Source: Cycas panzhihuaensis
Lineage: Eukaryota; Cycadophyta
Reading direction: 5' to 3'
NCBI GenBank assembly: GCA_023213395.1
Contig: CM041465.1
Coordinates: 44,089,741 to 44,153,740 of the forward strand
Length of the DNA stretch: 64,000 bases
Under the pieces are notes generated by a model that was given only the letters and a program-made list of their open reading frames with translations, did not search any database and was not told the DNA's origin. Shown piece by piece: positions 21,541 through 31,929 of this stretch; within the stretch, counting starts at the first letter, position 1; each line of letters begins with the position of its first letter. The translations under genes and the position numbers were made by a program.

Positions 21541-23257
21541 GAATAAACCTTCCTCAGGGTTCTGATTAGCACTTTACATATACAAGACTCTAGATTAGTC
21601 TATTTGTGTGCAAGAGGTCAAAGTAATATAAGAAGGCAAACAAGCAAGTCAAGACCTCCTGTATAAACAGGACCTTAGGGCTAGTGGAATGTAAGCTTGG
21701 AATCAAGGATTTGTGGCCTAGGTCTCTCTGGAACATGCCTGCCTTGTACAGAAAAAAAAACGTGTGTTTGAAATGGCATTTAGTCTTACAAGAATCTGAC
21801 TGAATTTATCCTGTGCCATTGAGAATTGATGTGTGACCAAAATCCTTGTGAAGTATTTGCAGATCTCAGGAATTATGTTCTCATTTCTGCAGGACAAGTA
21901 TACTGCAACATATGTAGGCCAGGCATTACATGGAATAACCTGACTTGGAGACCAACTAGCCTATGTACTTGAAAGCAGTAGATTCTGCATAAGGAAATTC
22001 AATCTAAAAGACTAAAAAACAAACAAATCAAGAAAACTTCTTTGTTAAGGTAGTTCCTACCTCCCCTCTCTGTTGTACAGCAATGACATTAGATCTAGAT
22101 CACAATATTTCTTTCATGAATTCCCTACCAGGTAATATTTTTGCCAAAGTGCCTTTATTTGGCTTTGGATGGTAACCTTTCAGCCCATCCATTGTTCCTG
22201 CTACCTGGCATGTAGTACATATCACACAGGACTCATAAACATTGGCACATTTTAGGGGCTGTGAAGAGAAGAAGTGAAACAGTAACTGAGGAGACAGCCC
22301 AGTATTTCCAAAAGGAGCTGTCTGGTCTTGATGATAAATAGACAGGTTTTACAGGAAATAGTCTGATATTTTGCAGAGAACAGTGCATAGCTGCAAACAA
22401 ACACCATCAGTAGCAGTGGACAGGCCTCGGCAGAAGTGAACTGTCATCAGTGGCAGTGGACATCCATCTCTTTCACAGAAACAGCCTCAATTTTTGTGGA
22501 CAGTGAGTCCAGTCCTCAATTTTTTGCAGATAGAGACTCATTTTTCGCTGGTAGAGCCTTGGAATGATAATGGTTGCAACCAAAAGTTGCTGGGGTCAAG
22601 TAATAATGCCATTCGATGTTGATGGTAATACAAAGAGAAAAACATAAATAAGAACTATATAAAAGCATGAGACGCATATACATGCAGAGGGATATATACA
22701 TACATACATATATATATGTATATATAAACACATAAAGAGAAACAGTTGAGTATACTAGGAAGTGTGTGAAAGTGGAGGGTAGCCCCAGGAATGGCTTAAG
22801 GGCTAACATCCATTGGGATACTACTATACCTCTGTCACAACTAATAATATCTGCAGATCATTGTTTCCATTGCACCTGTATATGGCTGTTCATTAGGAGG
22901 GCAGAGAGAGAGTGGAAAAACATTCTATAGGTGTTGATGGTTATAATTACTTGTAGATACCAATGGTTGTGATGAATTGTAACTAACAAGAGTTGTTGTC
23001 ATAGAGATAAACACAATATCCAAATTGAAAAAAATGTGAAAGATGTCAAAATGAGAATGAAAATGTGGAAATGCTAATTTTCAAAATGTTTGGAAATGTA
23101 AAAACTTCAAATTAAGTTTTCAACTAAACAAAGAAATAAACAAATTATAATTTTATGTGTTTGTGGCTGTGTGTACAGGCAATATAGCAAATACAGGTGG
23201 CAAAACTGACAAAACAGCTCCAGAAACAGTGTGGGCAGTAGGGAATGACAAGAAGAA
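21541..23257. other. About 1.7 kb without recognisable gene
   Basis: This may include the 3' UTR or LTR of the gypsy fragment L, but no partner copy is present in the window. It has a CAGTAGCAGTGGACA / CAGTGGCAGTGGACA repeat near 22410 and 22450 and a TA/CA microsatellite at 22691-22728. No coding homology was seen. Short ORFs are not supported. Confidence 0.5.
22691..22728. repeat. TA/CATA microsatellite
   Basis: Simple repeat of ATACATACATA and TATATATATG words. Confidence 0.8.
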
Positions 23258-23841
23258 TGTAGCATTCCAAAATCTAGTCAAAACTATGCCATGTAACCAT
23301 TTAAATTGAAGGCCTCTGAACAAGGATTCCAACAGTTCAGACGAAAGTCAATTCCGACATCTCAATCAAAAGTTATGGCCATTTAAAGTTAGCCTGCCAG
23401 TTTTTGGAGAAGTTCTGGCCGACTTCTATTTGAGCAGTTTTAAGAAGAATATTACCCAGTCTGGCCAACTTCTAATTAAAGTATTTTGATCGCTATAAAT
23501 AGGAAGTTTGGGCCGCATCCCAAACCATCGTCGGAGGTTCTTTGGTCGCGCATTTTCGGTTCTAGGGCTGCAATTAGCTCGCCCATTTGGGGGCTGCAGT
23601 TTGGAGGGTTCCTCGCCTCGAAGAGGGAAGCTCACGTCTTCAGGAAAGACAGGTACTTTGTTGAAATTTTGCTCTATTTTGGTATTATTTGACAATAAAG
23701 ACTATTATTTACTTCTGTGGATTCTGTAATTCCTGTTCATTGTTCATTTTTCTTGTTGAATAGCATCTAGTTATTGTTTTTGTGGATTATTACTTGTATT
23801 TTTGAGGAAAATTGCTATAAAAGTAGAACTAGATCGCTACA
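23258..23841 (+). repeat. 5' LTR of element F
   Basis: 584 bp, TGTAGCATTCC to CGCTACA. A TATA box CTATAAATAGG lies at 23493-23503. It is followed about 20 bases on by a GC-richer stretch (23510-23650) that would be transcribed. Confidence 0.92.
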
Positions 23842-23843
23842 AG

Positions 23844-23855
23844 TGGTATCAGAGC
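23844..23855 (+). promoter_or_regulatory. Primer-binding site of element F
   Basis: TGGTATCAGAGC, 2 bases after the 5' LTR, followed by TTCG. Confidence 0.92.
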
Positions 23856-23964
23856 TTCGTTTCGAGGGGAAAGGGCAAAGGTAAAAGCTCAAAAAGGTCA
23901 AAATCTCCCCCCAAGGGAAGCAGAAACGGAATTGAGGTGAGGGAAAAAGCTCATTCACAAGAAG

Positions 23965-24940
23965 ATGGCAACCCAATCTAGAACCTCAGAGGAAAAAATT
24001 GAAGGCACATCAGAATTAAACCAGAGCATAAGGGCTCTAACAATCCTAATCCAGAAGTTACTAGCAAAAACGGATCAAGCAACACAAAATGTGTCAAGTA
24101 GAGAAATGAATAACAACACCACATCAGGGATAGATCAAATGGATCAAGAAAATCAAGGAAATGAGACCAAGAGATTCGATGGACGAGCTTACAAAAGGAG
24201 AACTCCCAACATGGATAATGGATGGAAAGGGGCAGAATTATCTTTGGAAAAATTCGATCCAGATGTATCCAAGAATATCACTAATTGGGTCTTACAAATG
24301 GAGAACTATTTCAAGGTCTATAACTCCACAACTAAGGAAAAGATGGAAATAGCATCCTTACACTTAAACGGAAATGCGTTAAGATGGTACTATTGATGGA
24401 AAAAGATGAACTTACCAATGCAACAGACCTGGGAGAATCTAAGAGCAAGATTAGTAAAGCAATATGACGATTCTTGGAATACAGATTACTTTGCTCAGTT
24501 AACACGATTACATCAAGAAGGAACAATCCAAGAGTACACAGAACAGTTCCAAACGCTACAATGTATGGTCTCAGAAACGATACCGCAGGAATGTTTACTA
24601 CAGACATATTAGTGGATTGAAAAATCAAATCAAATTTAGAGTTAAAGCAGCAGATCCACCACAACTCCAAGTAGCAATTCAAATAGCAAGGAATGTGGAG
24701 GCCGAATTTAGAGATAGCAGACCGACATATACAAGGAAATATGGGCCACCAACATATCAGACCCAGAATCCTAATGGGGCCAAATCGGGGACAAAAGCAA
24801 ACTCCCCATTAGCTATAATAAATACAATAGAAAGCTCTGAAACAACAAAAGAGGAACACATAAGGAAAGGGACGTGCTTCAAGTGTGGAGAGAAATGGAA
24901 TAAGGAACACTCATGCCTATCAAAGAAGGGTTTCAGGATC
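23965..24940 (+). pseudogene. Gypsy F gag
   Basis: The ATG at 23965 opens 143 codons with ELSLEKFDPDVSKNITNWVLQME, the Retrotrans_gag start. It ends LRWYY at a TGA at 24394 that replaces the usual Trp or Arg. The same reading continues LPMQQTWENLRARLVKQY and IQEYTEQFQTLQ (24406-24609), then a frameshift, LKNQIKFRVKAADPPQLQVA, and the zinc knuckle CFKCGEKWNKEHSC at 24875-24916. The knuckle has the CX2C...HxC spacing common in plant chromovirus-type gypsy elements. Confidence 0.88.
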
Positions 24941-25059
24941 AATAGCGATGATGCAGAAATACTAGAAGCAGCACAAGAAGAAGTAGAAGACCAAAGCCTA
25001 GGAAGGGAGGAAAATGATTTTTTGGAAGTGGATACAGGGAATGTCCAAACGTCCTTGCA

Positions 25060-25480
25060 GGCCATTACAGGGCAACAAGTATCCCCGCAAACCCTAAGAT
25101 TCCAAGGACAAATCAAGGGGAGACCAGTATCAATCTTGGTAGATAGTGGGAGTACACACAATTTTATAAACAAGGCATCGTGAGAAAAGCGGGATTACAA
25201 GTGAAACCACTTAACACATTCCAGGTGTCAATAGCAAATGGGAGAACAACGCTGTGTGGGGGATACTGCAAAGACACAACTCTCCAGATCAATAATTACA
25301 AGGTTACAATTTGTATGTTTGCCATGTCCATAGGCAAAGTAGACGTAGTTCTGGGAATTCAATGGCTACAAACGCTGGGGAACATTGTTACCAATTATAT
25401 GACAAGATTTATGTGTTTCCGACAAAAAGGACGCAAATACCAATTGCAAGCCCCAACCACACCTCCAGTTCAGCTCATAT
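25060..25480 (+). pseudogene. Gypsy F aspartic protease
   Basis: RPVSILVDSGSTHNFI contains the DSGSTHNF active-site block (about 25124-25170). A frameshift near 25180 moves to the next frame, where GLQVKPLNTFQVSIANG and DVVLGIQWLQTLGNI continue the domain. The latter is the VLGMDWL-type flap common to plant gypsy proteases. Confidence 0.9.
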
Positions 25481-25910
25481 CATCTCACATAATGTCATGT
25501 TACAAAGTAGAAATAAAGAACGTTCCTCCACAGATTCAGGCAATCTTAGAAGAACATCAAGGAGTTCTTGAAGAACCCCAAGGACTGCCACTGAAAAGGG
25601 AATTGGAACACGCAATAGATCAATTAAATTTGCCACCAGAAAATAAAATCCGCAATATCTTCCATGTGTCTTGTTTAAAGAAAAAGTTGGGCGAAAGGGA
25701 GGCTCCACAAACGAATTTACCAACATTGGATGAAGAAGGAATGATGATAGTGGAACCTAAGGGAATATTGAAGACTAGGGACAAGAATTTGTGATCCAGG
25801 ATAATGAAAGAATATCTCATCAAATGGAAGACATTGGAGCTTAAATATGCAACGTAGGAGTTTGAAGAATGGATGAAGAAAAATAGGCCCTTACTAATGC
25901 TTTGAGGGCA
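25481..25910 (+). pseudogene. Gypsy F in-frame junction of RT start to integrase end
   Basis: In the 204-codon frame 25180-25794 the RT N-terminal region (HQGVLEEPQGLPLKRELEHA, pattern LPPxRxxDHxI) runs to about 25640. It then passes without a stop into NIFHVSCLKKKLGE, the usual end of the gypsy integrase (VFHVSxLKK). About two thirds of pol is therefore removed in frame. Past the TGA at 25795 the same element shows EYLIKWKTLELKYAT, stop, EFEEWM, a chromodomain-like end. Confidence 0.85.
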
Positions 25911-25935
25911 AAGCATGTTTTTAAGGGGAGGGAAT

Positions 25936-26516
25936 TGTATCATTCCAAAATCTAGTCAAAACTATGCCATGTAACCATTTAAATTGAAGGCTTCTGAACA
26001 AGGATTCTAACGGTTCAGATGAAAGTCAATTCCGATATCTCAATCAAAAGTTATGGCCATTTAAAGTTAGCCTGCCAGTTTTTGGAGAAGTTCTGGCCGA
26101 CTTCTATTTGAGCAGTTTTAAGAAGAATATTACCCACCGCCGACTTCTAATTAAAGTATTTTGATCGCTATAAATAGGAAGTTTGGGCCGCATCCCAAAC
26201 CATCGTCGGAGGTTCTTTGGTCGCGCATTTTCGGTTCTAGGGCTGCAATTAGCTCGCCCATTTGGGGGCTGTAGTTTGGAGGGTTCCTCGCCTCGAAGAG
26301 GGAAGCTCACGTCTTCAGGAAAGACAGGTACTTTGTTGAAATTTTGCTCTATTTTGGTATTATTTGATAATAAAGACTATTATTTACTTCTGTGGATTCT
26401 GTAATTCCTGTTCATTGTTCATTTTTCTTGTTGAATAGCATCTAGTTATTGTTTTTGTCGATTATTACTTGTATTTTTGAGGAAAATTGCTATAAAAGTA
26501 GAACTAGATCGCTACA
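25936..26516 (+). repeat. 3' LTR of element F
   Basis: 581 bp, partner of 23258-23841, with a short replacement near 26135 (CCCACCGCC instead of CCCAGTCTGGCCAAC). Ends CGCTACA. Confidence 0.92.
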
Positions 26517-27235
26517 AAGGAACACTATTGGGAGAGTAATGGCAATAGAAATTTTTGGCGATGTTGAGCAAAGATGCTCACAGCATTTTTGTACCCCTGA
26601 ATAGATGCATGCAGTAGATTTTAATCCAAAACACTTGTAACGATTGAAGGACAGTTCCAGGAATGGTGGATGATTGAAATCCTAGAGAAAATCAAGTATT
26701 CTAGTAAAAACCAATGAAGGGACAGCTAGTGAACGGTACTGGGACAATTCCAGTATGTAGGGGATGGTTATAGATCACGGTATCGATGCTTGCGAAATGG
26801 CTCTGAAGCACCTCAGGGATGATTCAGATTACATCGGAATGGTCACAGAATGGTTGTAGAACGACAAGCGGTTGTTGGGACAGTTATGTACCAAAAAGCC
26901 AAGCATCATGTTGTACGGACATATGGACGTACGACCGTACCTAGCAAGCATTAATTATTGTTAATTAGAGTTTTGTGTTATTAATGGTCAAGAGTCATTG
27001 TAAAAGCCATACCCTTTCGAGTTCTTTCCATGTAAAAGTGTATAAAATGGTCATTTCTCCTGTTGGTTCAACAGTGGGACCCAAACACTTGAGTCTTGTA
27101 ATATGTTCTCAACGGTGAGAGCTAGACAAAGAAAGTGAGATAATGTTGTATTTAGCGATGATAATGGAATATACGAGTTATGAGGAAATAAGTGTACATC
27201 TATGTGCTTGATATTGGTTGCCTTTAGTGTAATGA
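26517..27235 (+). repeat. Tail and probable LTR of a Tat-like gypsy element
   Basis: At 26565-26580 it has the hairpin TGAGCA-AAGA-TGCTCA that G and G2 carry just before their 3' LTRs. The sequence from about 26605 then resembles a Tat-type LTR. It shares CTTGTAATATGTTCTC and GTGAGAGCTAGA words (27096-27135) with the G2 LTR (39765-39790) and has a TATA-like TGTATAAAATGG near 27039. No partner LTR was found, so limits are uncertain. Confidence 0.5.
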
Positions 27236-28200
27236 TTGATATGCTGCTTATGTGAGAATGGTGTAAGTTATCATATGTGCGGTAGTTATCTAAGTGCAGT
27301 TGATGTTAGGAATGTGGAGAGGACACAAGACAGATATGTTATTGAGCGGTTTCAAGAAGCTAGTGGACCAAGCATCTATCAACAACAACCATTGCAACAA
27401 CATATTGAGAAAGAGCAAGAAGATTTAGCACTAAATCATGCTACAAATCAGCATAATGTAGAGAAGCAAACAAAAAAGCAAGTGCCATATCCTGCCAGGT
27501 TGAAGCAAGAAATCCAACAGGAACCTCAAGGTTCCTATGATTTCAAGCAAGAAGTTGAGAATGTTTACATTTGTATACCATTGCTACAGGCAATTCGGGA
27601 TACCCCAATTTATGAAAAACATGTCAAGGACCTATGCTTGGGCTTGAATAAGAAGAAGCAAGAACCAAAATCAATCACTTTGGTGGGCATGATAGCTGAC
27701 CTAATCCAAGGTAAAAAGCCACTCGTGAAATATGGTGATCCAAATAGCCTAGAGGTCAACATTACAATTGAGGGAACTAAATTGAAACAAGCACTACTAG
27801 ATTTGGGAGCAGGAATACATTTGATGACATTACGGACCATACAATACCTTAATCTCAAAGGTATGCAACCAACTCACACAATGCTTCACATGGGCGCATA
27901 GATCAGTGGCACAACCAAAAGGGGTTTTGACGGACATTTTTGTCTAAGTTTGTAACTCAAATTTTCTAGTAAGATTGTCCAACCCAAGGGGGATGCTAAG
28001 GTTACCCAATCATTTTGGGTTGACCTTGGTTGGCAATAGCGGATGCAATGATTGCATGTCGATCAAGGAAATTGTTGATAGGCAATGGTGAACAAACAAG
28101 AGTTGTGTCTCTTTGCAGTAACACCTCCTACGATATCAAAAACAACACATGATCAAAAGCAACCAAATGGATAGATTCTAATAATGAAGATGAGGATCTC
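27236..28200 (+). pseudogene. Gypsy K gag end and aspartic protease
   Basis: The frame from 27236 to 27898 carries IPLLQAIRDTPIYEKHVKDL, then a spacer, then QALLDLGAGIHLMTLRTIQYL. In Tat and Athila elements this is the block before and across the protease active site (DLGAxxNxM). Gly-Ala after Asp replaces the usual Ser/Thr-Gly pattern, as in many Tat copies. Stops follow from 27899. The frame could start further upstream, since no real start is visible. It differs in sequence from G and G2. Confidence 0.75.
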
Positions 28201-28221
28201 GACGGATACAAGTTTCTAACA

Positions 28222-28714
28222 ATGAAATGGAATGAAACAGACACTATGCACCAACACTTGGGCATGGGTGAGTACATAGAGAGCCCTTTGGCTCAAATAG
28301 ATGTAGAAGTAGGGCAGGAAGCATTTAATGAATTAGAAACTAATAATCAAGAAAATAGGGTTAGCAAGGAAGCTGCATCTTTGTGCACCATTGAAATAGA
28401 AATGAATGGTATGAATGAGAAAGACAATGAAGAGCTCAAGACATGCCCAATGGTTTGCATAGAAAACAAAACATTGTGCATTGGAACAAGGTGCACAAAG
28501 GAAGAACAAGGTAAGATGCAACATACACTCACCCCATTTCTGGATGTGTTTGCTTGGTCGTATGAAGATTTGAAGGGAATAAATCATTAATTGTGTTAGC
28601 ATTATATTTCCATGGAGGATGGTATCATTTTAGTAAGACAACCTCAAAGGCAAATTAATCTTAACAAAATAGTTTAAAACTTTGCCCAAACTAAGAAATC
28701 CTAATGTGGGTGTG
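28222..28714 (+). pseudogene. Gypsy K reverse transcriptase start
   Basis: The open frame 28222-28587 ends LTPFLDVFAWSYEDLKGINH, the invariant N-terminal RT block in Tat-type elements (FKDVFAWSYxDLxG). After a stop come MEDGIILVRQPQRQINLN, matching PVxQKxRRxNP. It is cut at about 28715 by element G2. Confidence 0.75.
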
Positions 28715-29012
28715 TGTTGGGGTTATTTCTGGCATGCATGACACTTTGGACCATGGAAAACTAGGAATGCATGTTTGCACTAACATGGAGAATGTAGGTA
28801 CGCATAGTTGGCAGACTGTATAGGAGTATGCATGACTAAAATCAAGACAAAAATCTAGAGAAAGGACTCTCGGGGAATGCATTACAGGGTGCATACTCGA
28901 ATGGTACATATGTAGAATAGGAACGCACACAGTATGCACAGAAGAAAATCCACAGTACGCATGCCTAGATTAGATCCAAACATTCTAGGCATGATGATGT
29001 CAACAAGGACAC
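28715..29012 (+). repeat. 5' LTR of element G2, first part
   Basis: Starts TGTTGGGG, as does the sense strand of the G LTR. Element G is inserted after 29012 (GACAC duplication), and the LTR resumes at 39573. Contains TGCGTAC/TACGCA words typical of this family. Joined length is about 0.91 kb. The expected target duplication of G2 is not clear (left flank GTGTG). Confidence 0.7.
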
Positions 29013-29839
29013 TGTTGACTTATGAGGTGTCTTATTACACTTATGAGATACCCCCACTCTTGTCAAGGTTACACAGTGCTATAGTCTAGTTCAGGATACT
29101 GTCAACATGGTTATTCACATACATTCCACATATATTTCACAGAATTATACCACAATGGTACACAGCAGTATAGAAATCAACACATACTCAGCATTTCATC
29201 ATCACAACACAAAGAATACACAACTTTCCACATAACTCTTCCTTTTATTAAGTAATCAGTTTAATTACACAGAGGCTGGAATGCATTCCTGTGCATTCCA
29301 GCAGCATACATTCCTTCTGTTACACATGCGTACCCCAGATGGTACTTATCATTCAATGCTGCTCCAACTGGCTATCATACGTGCTGGCTTCCGCACCTTT
29401 GCGTACCTTTGATAGTCGGCTCTCACCCTTACCTGGTGGTTCATGCGTACCTCCTTAAGTACTCTTGTTGGTACCTTTTGGCTGAAGGGTTATGACTGCC
29501 TATCATAACCGTACCCCTTCAGTCATACGTATCCTTTCATTAATCACTTAGTTAGGCACTTTAACTAAACTCTTTGGATCCGTATATCCGTACGTACGTC
29601 TAGCAGCTTCACAGTCCTTCACTGGTCCCTTTGGGTCGTGCATACCGCTTGCTCGGTTCGCTCCTTCACCGCATGCGTCTACATCATCGTGCCTGTTCGG
29701 TCACCTGTCATACATACCCAGAATGTTGATTTCTTTGTCGTTTTGCCTCGTGCGTACCACCATATGGTCCGTACCTGCACATCTCAGGTAACCTACCTCT
29801 GGTCTTCCCACAGCCATAAGATCACTTTATACCCCAACA
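29013..29839 (-). repeat. 3' LTR of element G
   Basis: 827 bp, partner of 38733-39567. Rich in GCGTAC words. On the minus strand it begins TGTTGGGGTATAAAGTGATC, with a TATA-like box right at the LTR start. A purine-rich tract (minus strand GGGATAGA, 29840-29847) abuts it. Confidence 0.93.
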
Positions 29840-29865
29840 TCTATCCCGGGTCAACAGTTATGGGT

Positions 29866-29883
29866 TTGAGCATCCTTGCTCAA
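29866..29883 (-). promoter_or_regulatory. Conserved hairpin before the 3' LTR of G
   Basis: Minus strand TTGAGCA-AGGA-TGCTCAA, a 7-bp perfect stem with a 4-base loop, 26 bases from the LTR. The same hairpin occurs in G2 (56937-56952) and at 26565-26580. The function is unknown. Confidence 0.6.
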
Positions 29884-29934
29884 CAAAACTCAAAAAATTT
29901 TCAAAATTTCGGGGTATCCCTCTCCCACTCTGTC

Positions 29935-31019
29935 TCAAGGCGGCTCCTGCTGCCTCTGTCCTCCCAAAATCTCTTCATTGATCTGTGTTAGAGTGGCAAT
30001 GATAGCATCCTTTTCTTTAAGTTTGTCTTGAAGGGCAGCTATCTCAGCTTTATACCCTTCCTCCATTTCTTGAATTAATTGAATGATGGGTCCCGCTTTG
30101 TCATGTGGTGTAGGAGGTGCTGAGGGTTCCCCTGCCTCCGTTGCCTGAGGGAAGTCTTCCCATTCTTCCCAGGAGGCCTCTACTTCTTCTTCCTCCTCCT
30201 CTGATTCTTCTTCTCCCTTCTTCCTTTTACCTCGTCTATGGACAACCTGTTTTGTCCGATGAGGAATGGTTGTGCCTAGTGTCTTCTGTAACCAGGTAAG
30301 TACTTTCTGCATTTATCTTTGTACTCTTCTCTTTGCTTCTGGGCTGTTAACTGTGTCTGGAAATTCTGCTGCCCACTGTTTGATGATTGGCTCCCATGGA
30401 GAAATGGTGGTCCTGGTCAACTGCACATCTGGACACTGATAGAATAAAATAGCCAAAAGCAAGGAGGGATGTCGGAATGGATGTGTCCTAATCTCCTTGA
30501 GTTGCTGCCTCATGTTCTCCACCAAGAATTCGGACCAATTCAGCTTTTCCCCATCCCGAATTTTCAACAACACCTGCATCATGCCTCCACAGATGTAGGT
30601 GTACTTCCGTTTGGACAAAAATCTGGAATTTATCACTTTTGCCACCCATTGAAGTCTAACATCAATAATGTCTACTACACGGATTCCACCGGACATGATC
30701 TGAGTGTTGGGTTGACACAATTCCCTCAACCACATTTCTTGGTCAACTTCTGACCTTTTTGTTCCCAGTGGAACTTCTCCTTCATTTGGAAGTCTTGTAA
30801 TGGTGTGAACTATGTCTGCATCCATTTTGGCCTTCCTGCTATCCTCCTTCAAAGGCCATCGATTTGGTCCATGAGTTCAGGGTCATAATACATTGGGTTG
30901 CAGTAAATGTAGTCTCCCCATCCTGCTTGCTTAACCCTGGCCTGGAATTGAGCTGGTAGGGCTTGTAACTCCTGTTTGAGCTTCGGTATGTATGCCTCTT
31001 GGCATCTTGTTGTCCTCAT
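29935..31019 (-). pseudogene. Extra ORF downstream of integrase in G (function unknown)
   Basis: The minus-strand ATG at 31017-31019 opens a protein of about 360 codons. It has one frameshift near 30850 and one in-frame stop at 30313-30315. Order: basic N-terminus (IPKLKQEL), WGDYI and YYDPELM; a globular part with SGGIRVVDI, LQWVAKVINSRFLSKRKYTY and HPFRHPSLLLAILFYQCP; then a very acidic run; then a predicted coiled coil, AEIAALQDKLKEKDAIIATL. The G2 copy (55818-56939) is collinear and clearly homologous. The globular part resembles the plant 'Transposase_32/putative transposon protein' type seen next to Athila and Tat elements; this is my inference. No enzymatic motif is visible. Confidence 0.75.
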
Positions 31020-31227
31020 AATGGCTGTGGAGTCCCAAAGATAAGAAAAGTAACCTAAGCGTACAAACCGGAACCCTATGTACGTACCTTTGAGGAATGC
31101 TTGCCGTTTTTGTGACTTTACATACTGAGATGCGTACCGGAGTCAATTCCTTGCATGCCGTGCCGTACGGATGCATGGCAAATTTTCCGGAGTTGATTCG
31201 TCCGTTCCGCTCTACGTACTTCGCGGG

Positions 31228-31700
31228 AATGCTCGCAGGTACGTAATACTTTGTCGTTTTTCGGATTTTTGTCTTATACGTGCTGTTGGTACATATAGTG
31301 TTAAGTGTCTTCACTGTGCGTACTCGATTACGTACGTTTTTGGTACGTAGAATGTAACTGGGTACTTGAGTTTGTTTTCCACCATGCGTACTCGATTACA
31401 TACTTTTCTGGTACGTACATTGTAATCGTTTAACTTACTTCTCTTTTCACTGTGCGTACTTGCTTGCGTACTTTTCAGGTACGTATAATGTAATTGAGCC
31501 ACTTAAAATTTGTTTACACTGTGCGTACCTGACTGCATACTTTTCAGGTACGTATAGTGTAAGTTTGAGTCACTTTTTTGAACTGTGCGTACTGGAGTGT
31601 ATTTCCTTTGTACGTATAGTGTATTTTTGTAAATTTGATCACTTTTTTAACTGTACGTACCTGGTAACATACCTTTTTGGTACGTATAATGTATTTTGCT
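31228..31700 (-). repeat. Tandem repeat array between integrase and extra ORF of G
   Basis: Eight degenerate units are spaced 50-70 bases apart. The core GGTACGTATAATG (or a variant) recurs at about 31238, 31288, 31342, 31410, 31478, 31547, 31609 and 31679. Each is preceded by TGTGCGTAC or similar. It has no open frame. G2 has only about one such unit (55485-55560). Confidence 0.85.
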
Positions 31701-31929
31701 TGTATGCTTTTGATTTTTCCTCTGATTTCTTCAGGTTATGATGCTGTTACTTATGTCTGTGATGAGTTACGATTATTTTTTTTTTTTTTCCAATTTTTTT
31801 TTTCTTTTTGTATCCATACCGAACTGGATCATGGCTTGGTATCAAGGCATTTGATTGTGCCTCAACGTCATGCAATACGATATGGTACAACCAGCTGATT
31901 CGGCTGGTGAAACTGGGCTACTCAATGTA

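Larger units (their letters stand above)
23258..26516 (+). mobile_element. Non-autonomous Ty3/gypsy element F (internal deletion)
   Basis: LTRs at 23258-23841 and 25936-26516 are nearly identical. They are flanked by AAGAA and AAGGA, a 5-bp duplication with one mismatch. The primer-binding site TGGTATCAGAGC is exact (23844-23855) and the purine tract AAGGGGAGGGA lies at 25923-25933. The internal region is only about 2.1 kb. It has gag, protease and the far end of integrase, but RT, RNase H and the integrase core are missing. It looks like a young deletion derivative that would need proteins from an intact relative. Confidence 0.92.

Noticed and set aside
23508-23729. 73-codon frame repeated identically at 26183-26404
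   Set aside because: Both are inside the LTRs of element F; the repetition is that of the LTR, not of a gene.
30469-30753. Plus-strand 94-codon frame
   Set aside because: Antisense shadow of the extra ORF of G (29935-31019), which has a homologue in G2.
31228-31700. Regular repeats with spacers resembling a CRISPR array
   Set aside because: Units are degenerate, spacing varies (50-70), and they lie inside a plant retrotransposon. This is a tandem repeat.
31460-31741. 93-codon frame with repeated GTYNV-like residues
   Set aside because: Translation of the tandem DNA array; the repeats are in the DNA, and spacing is not a multiple of three.
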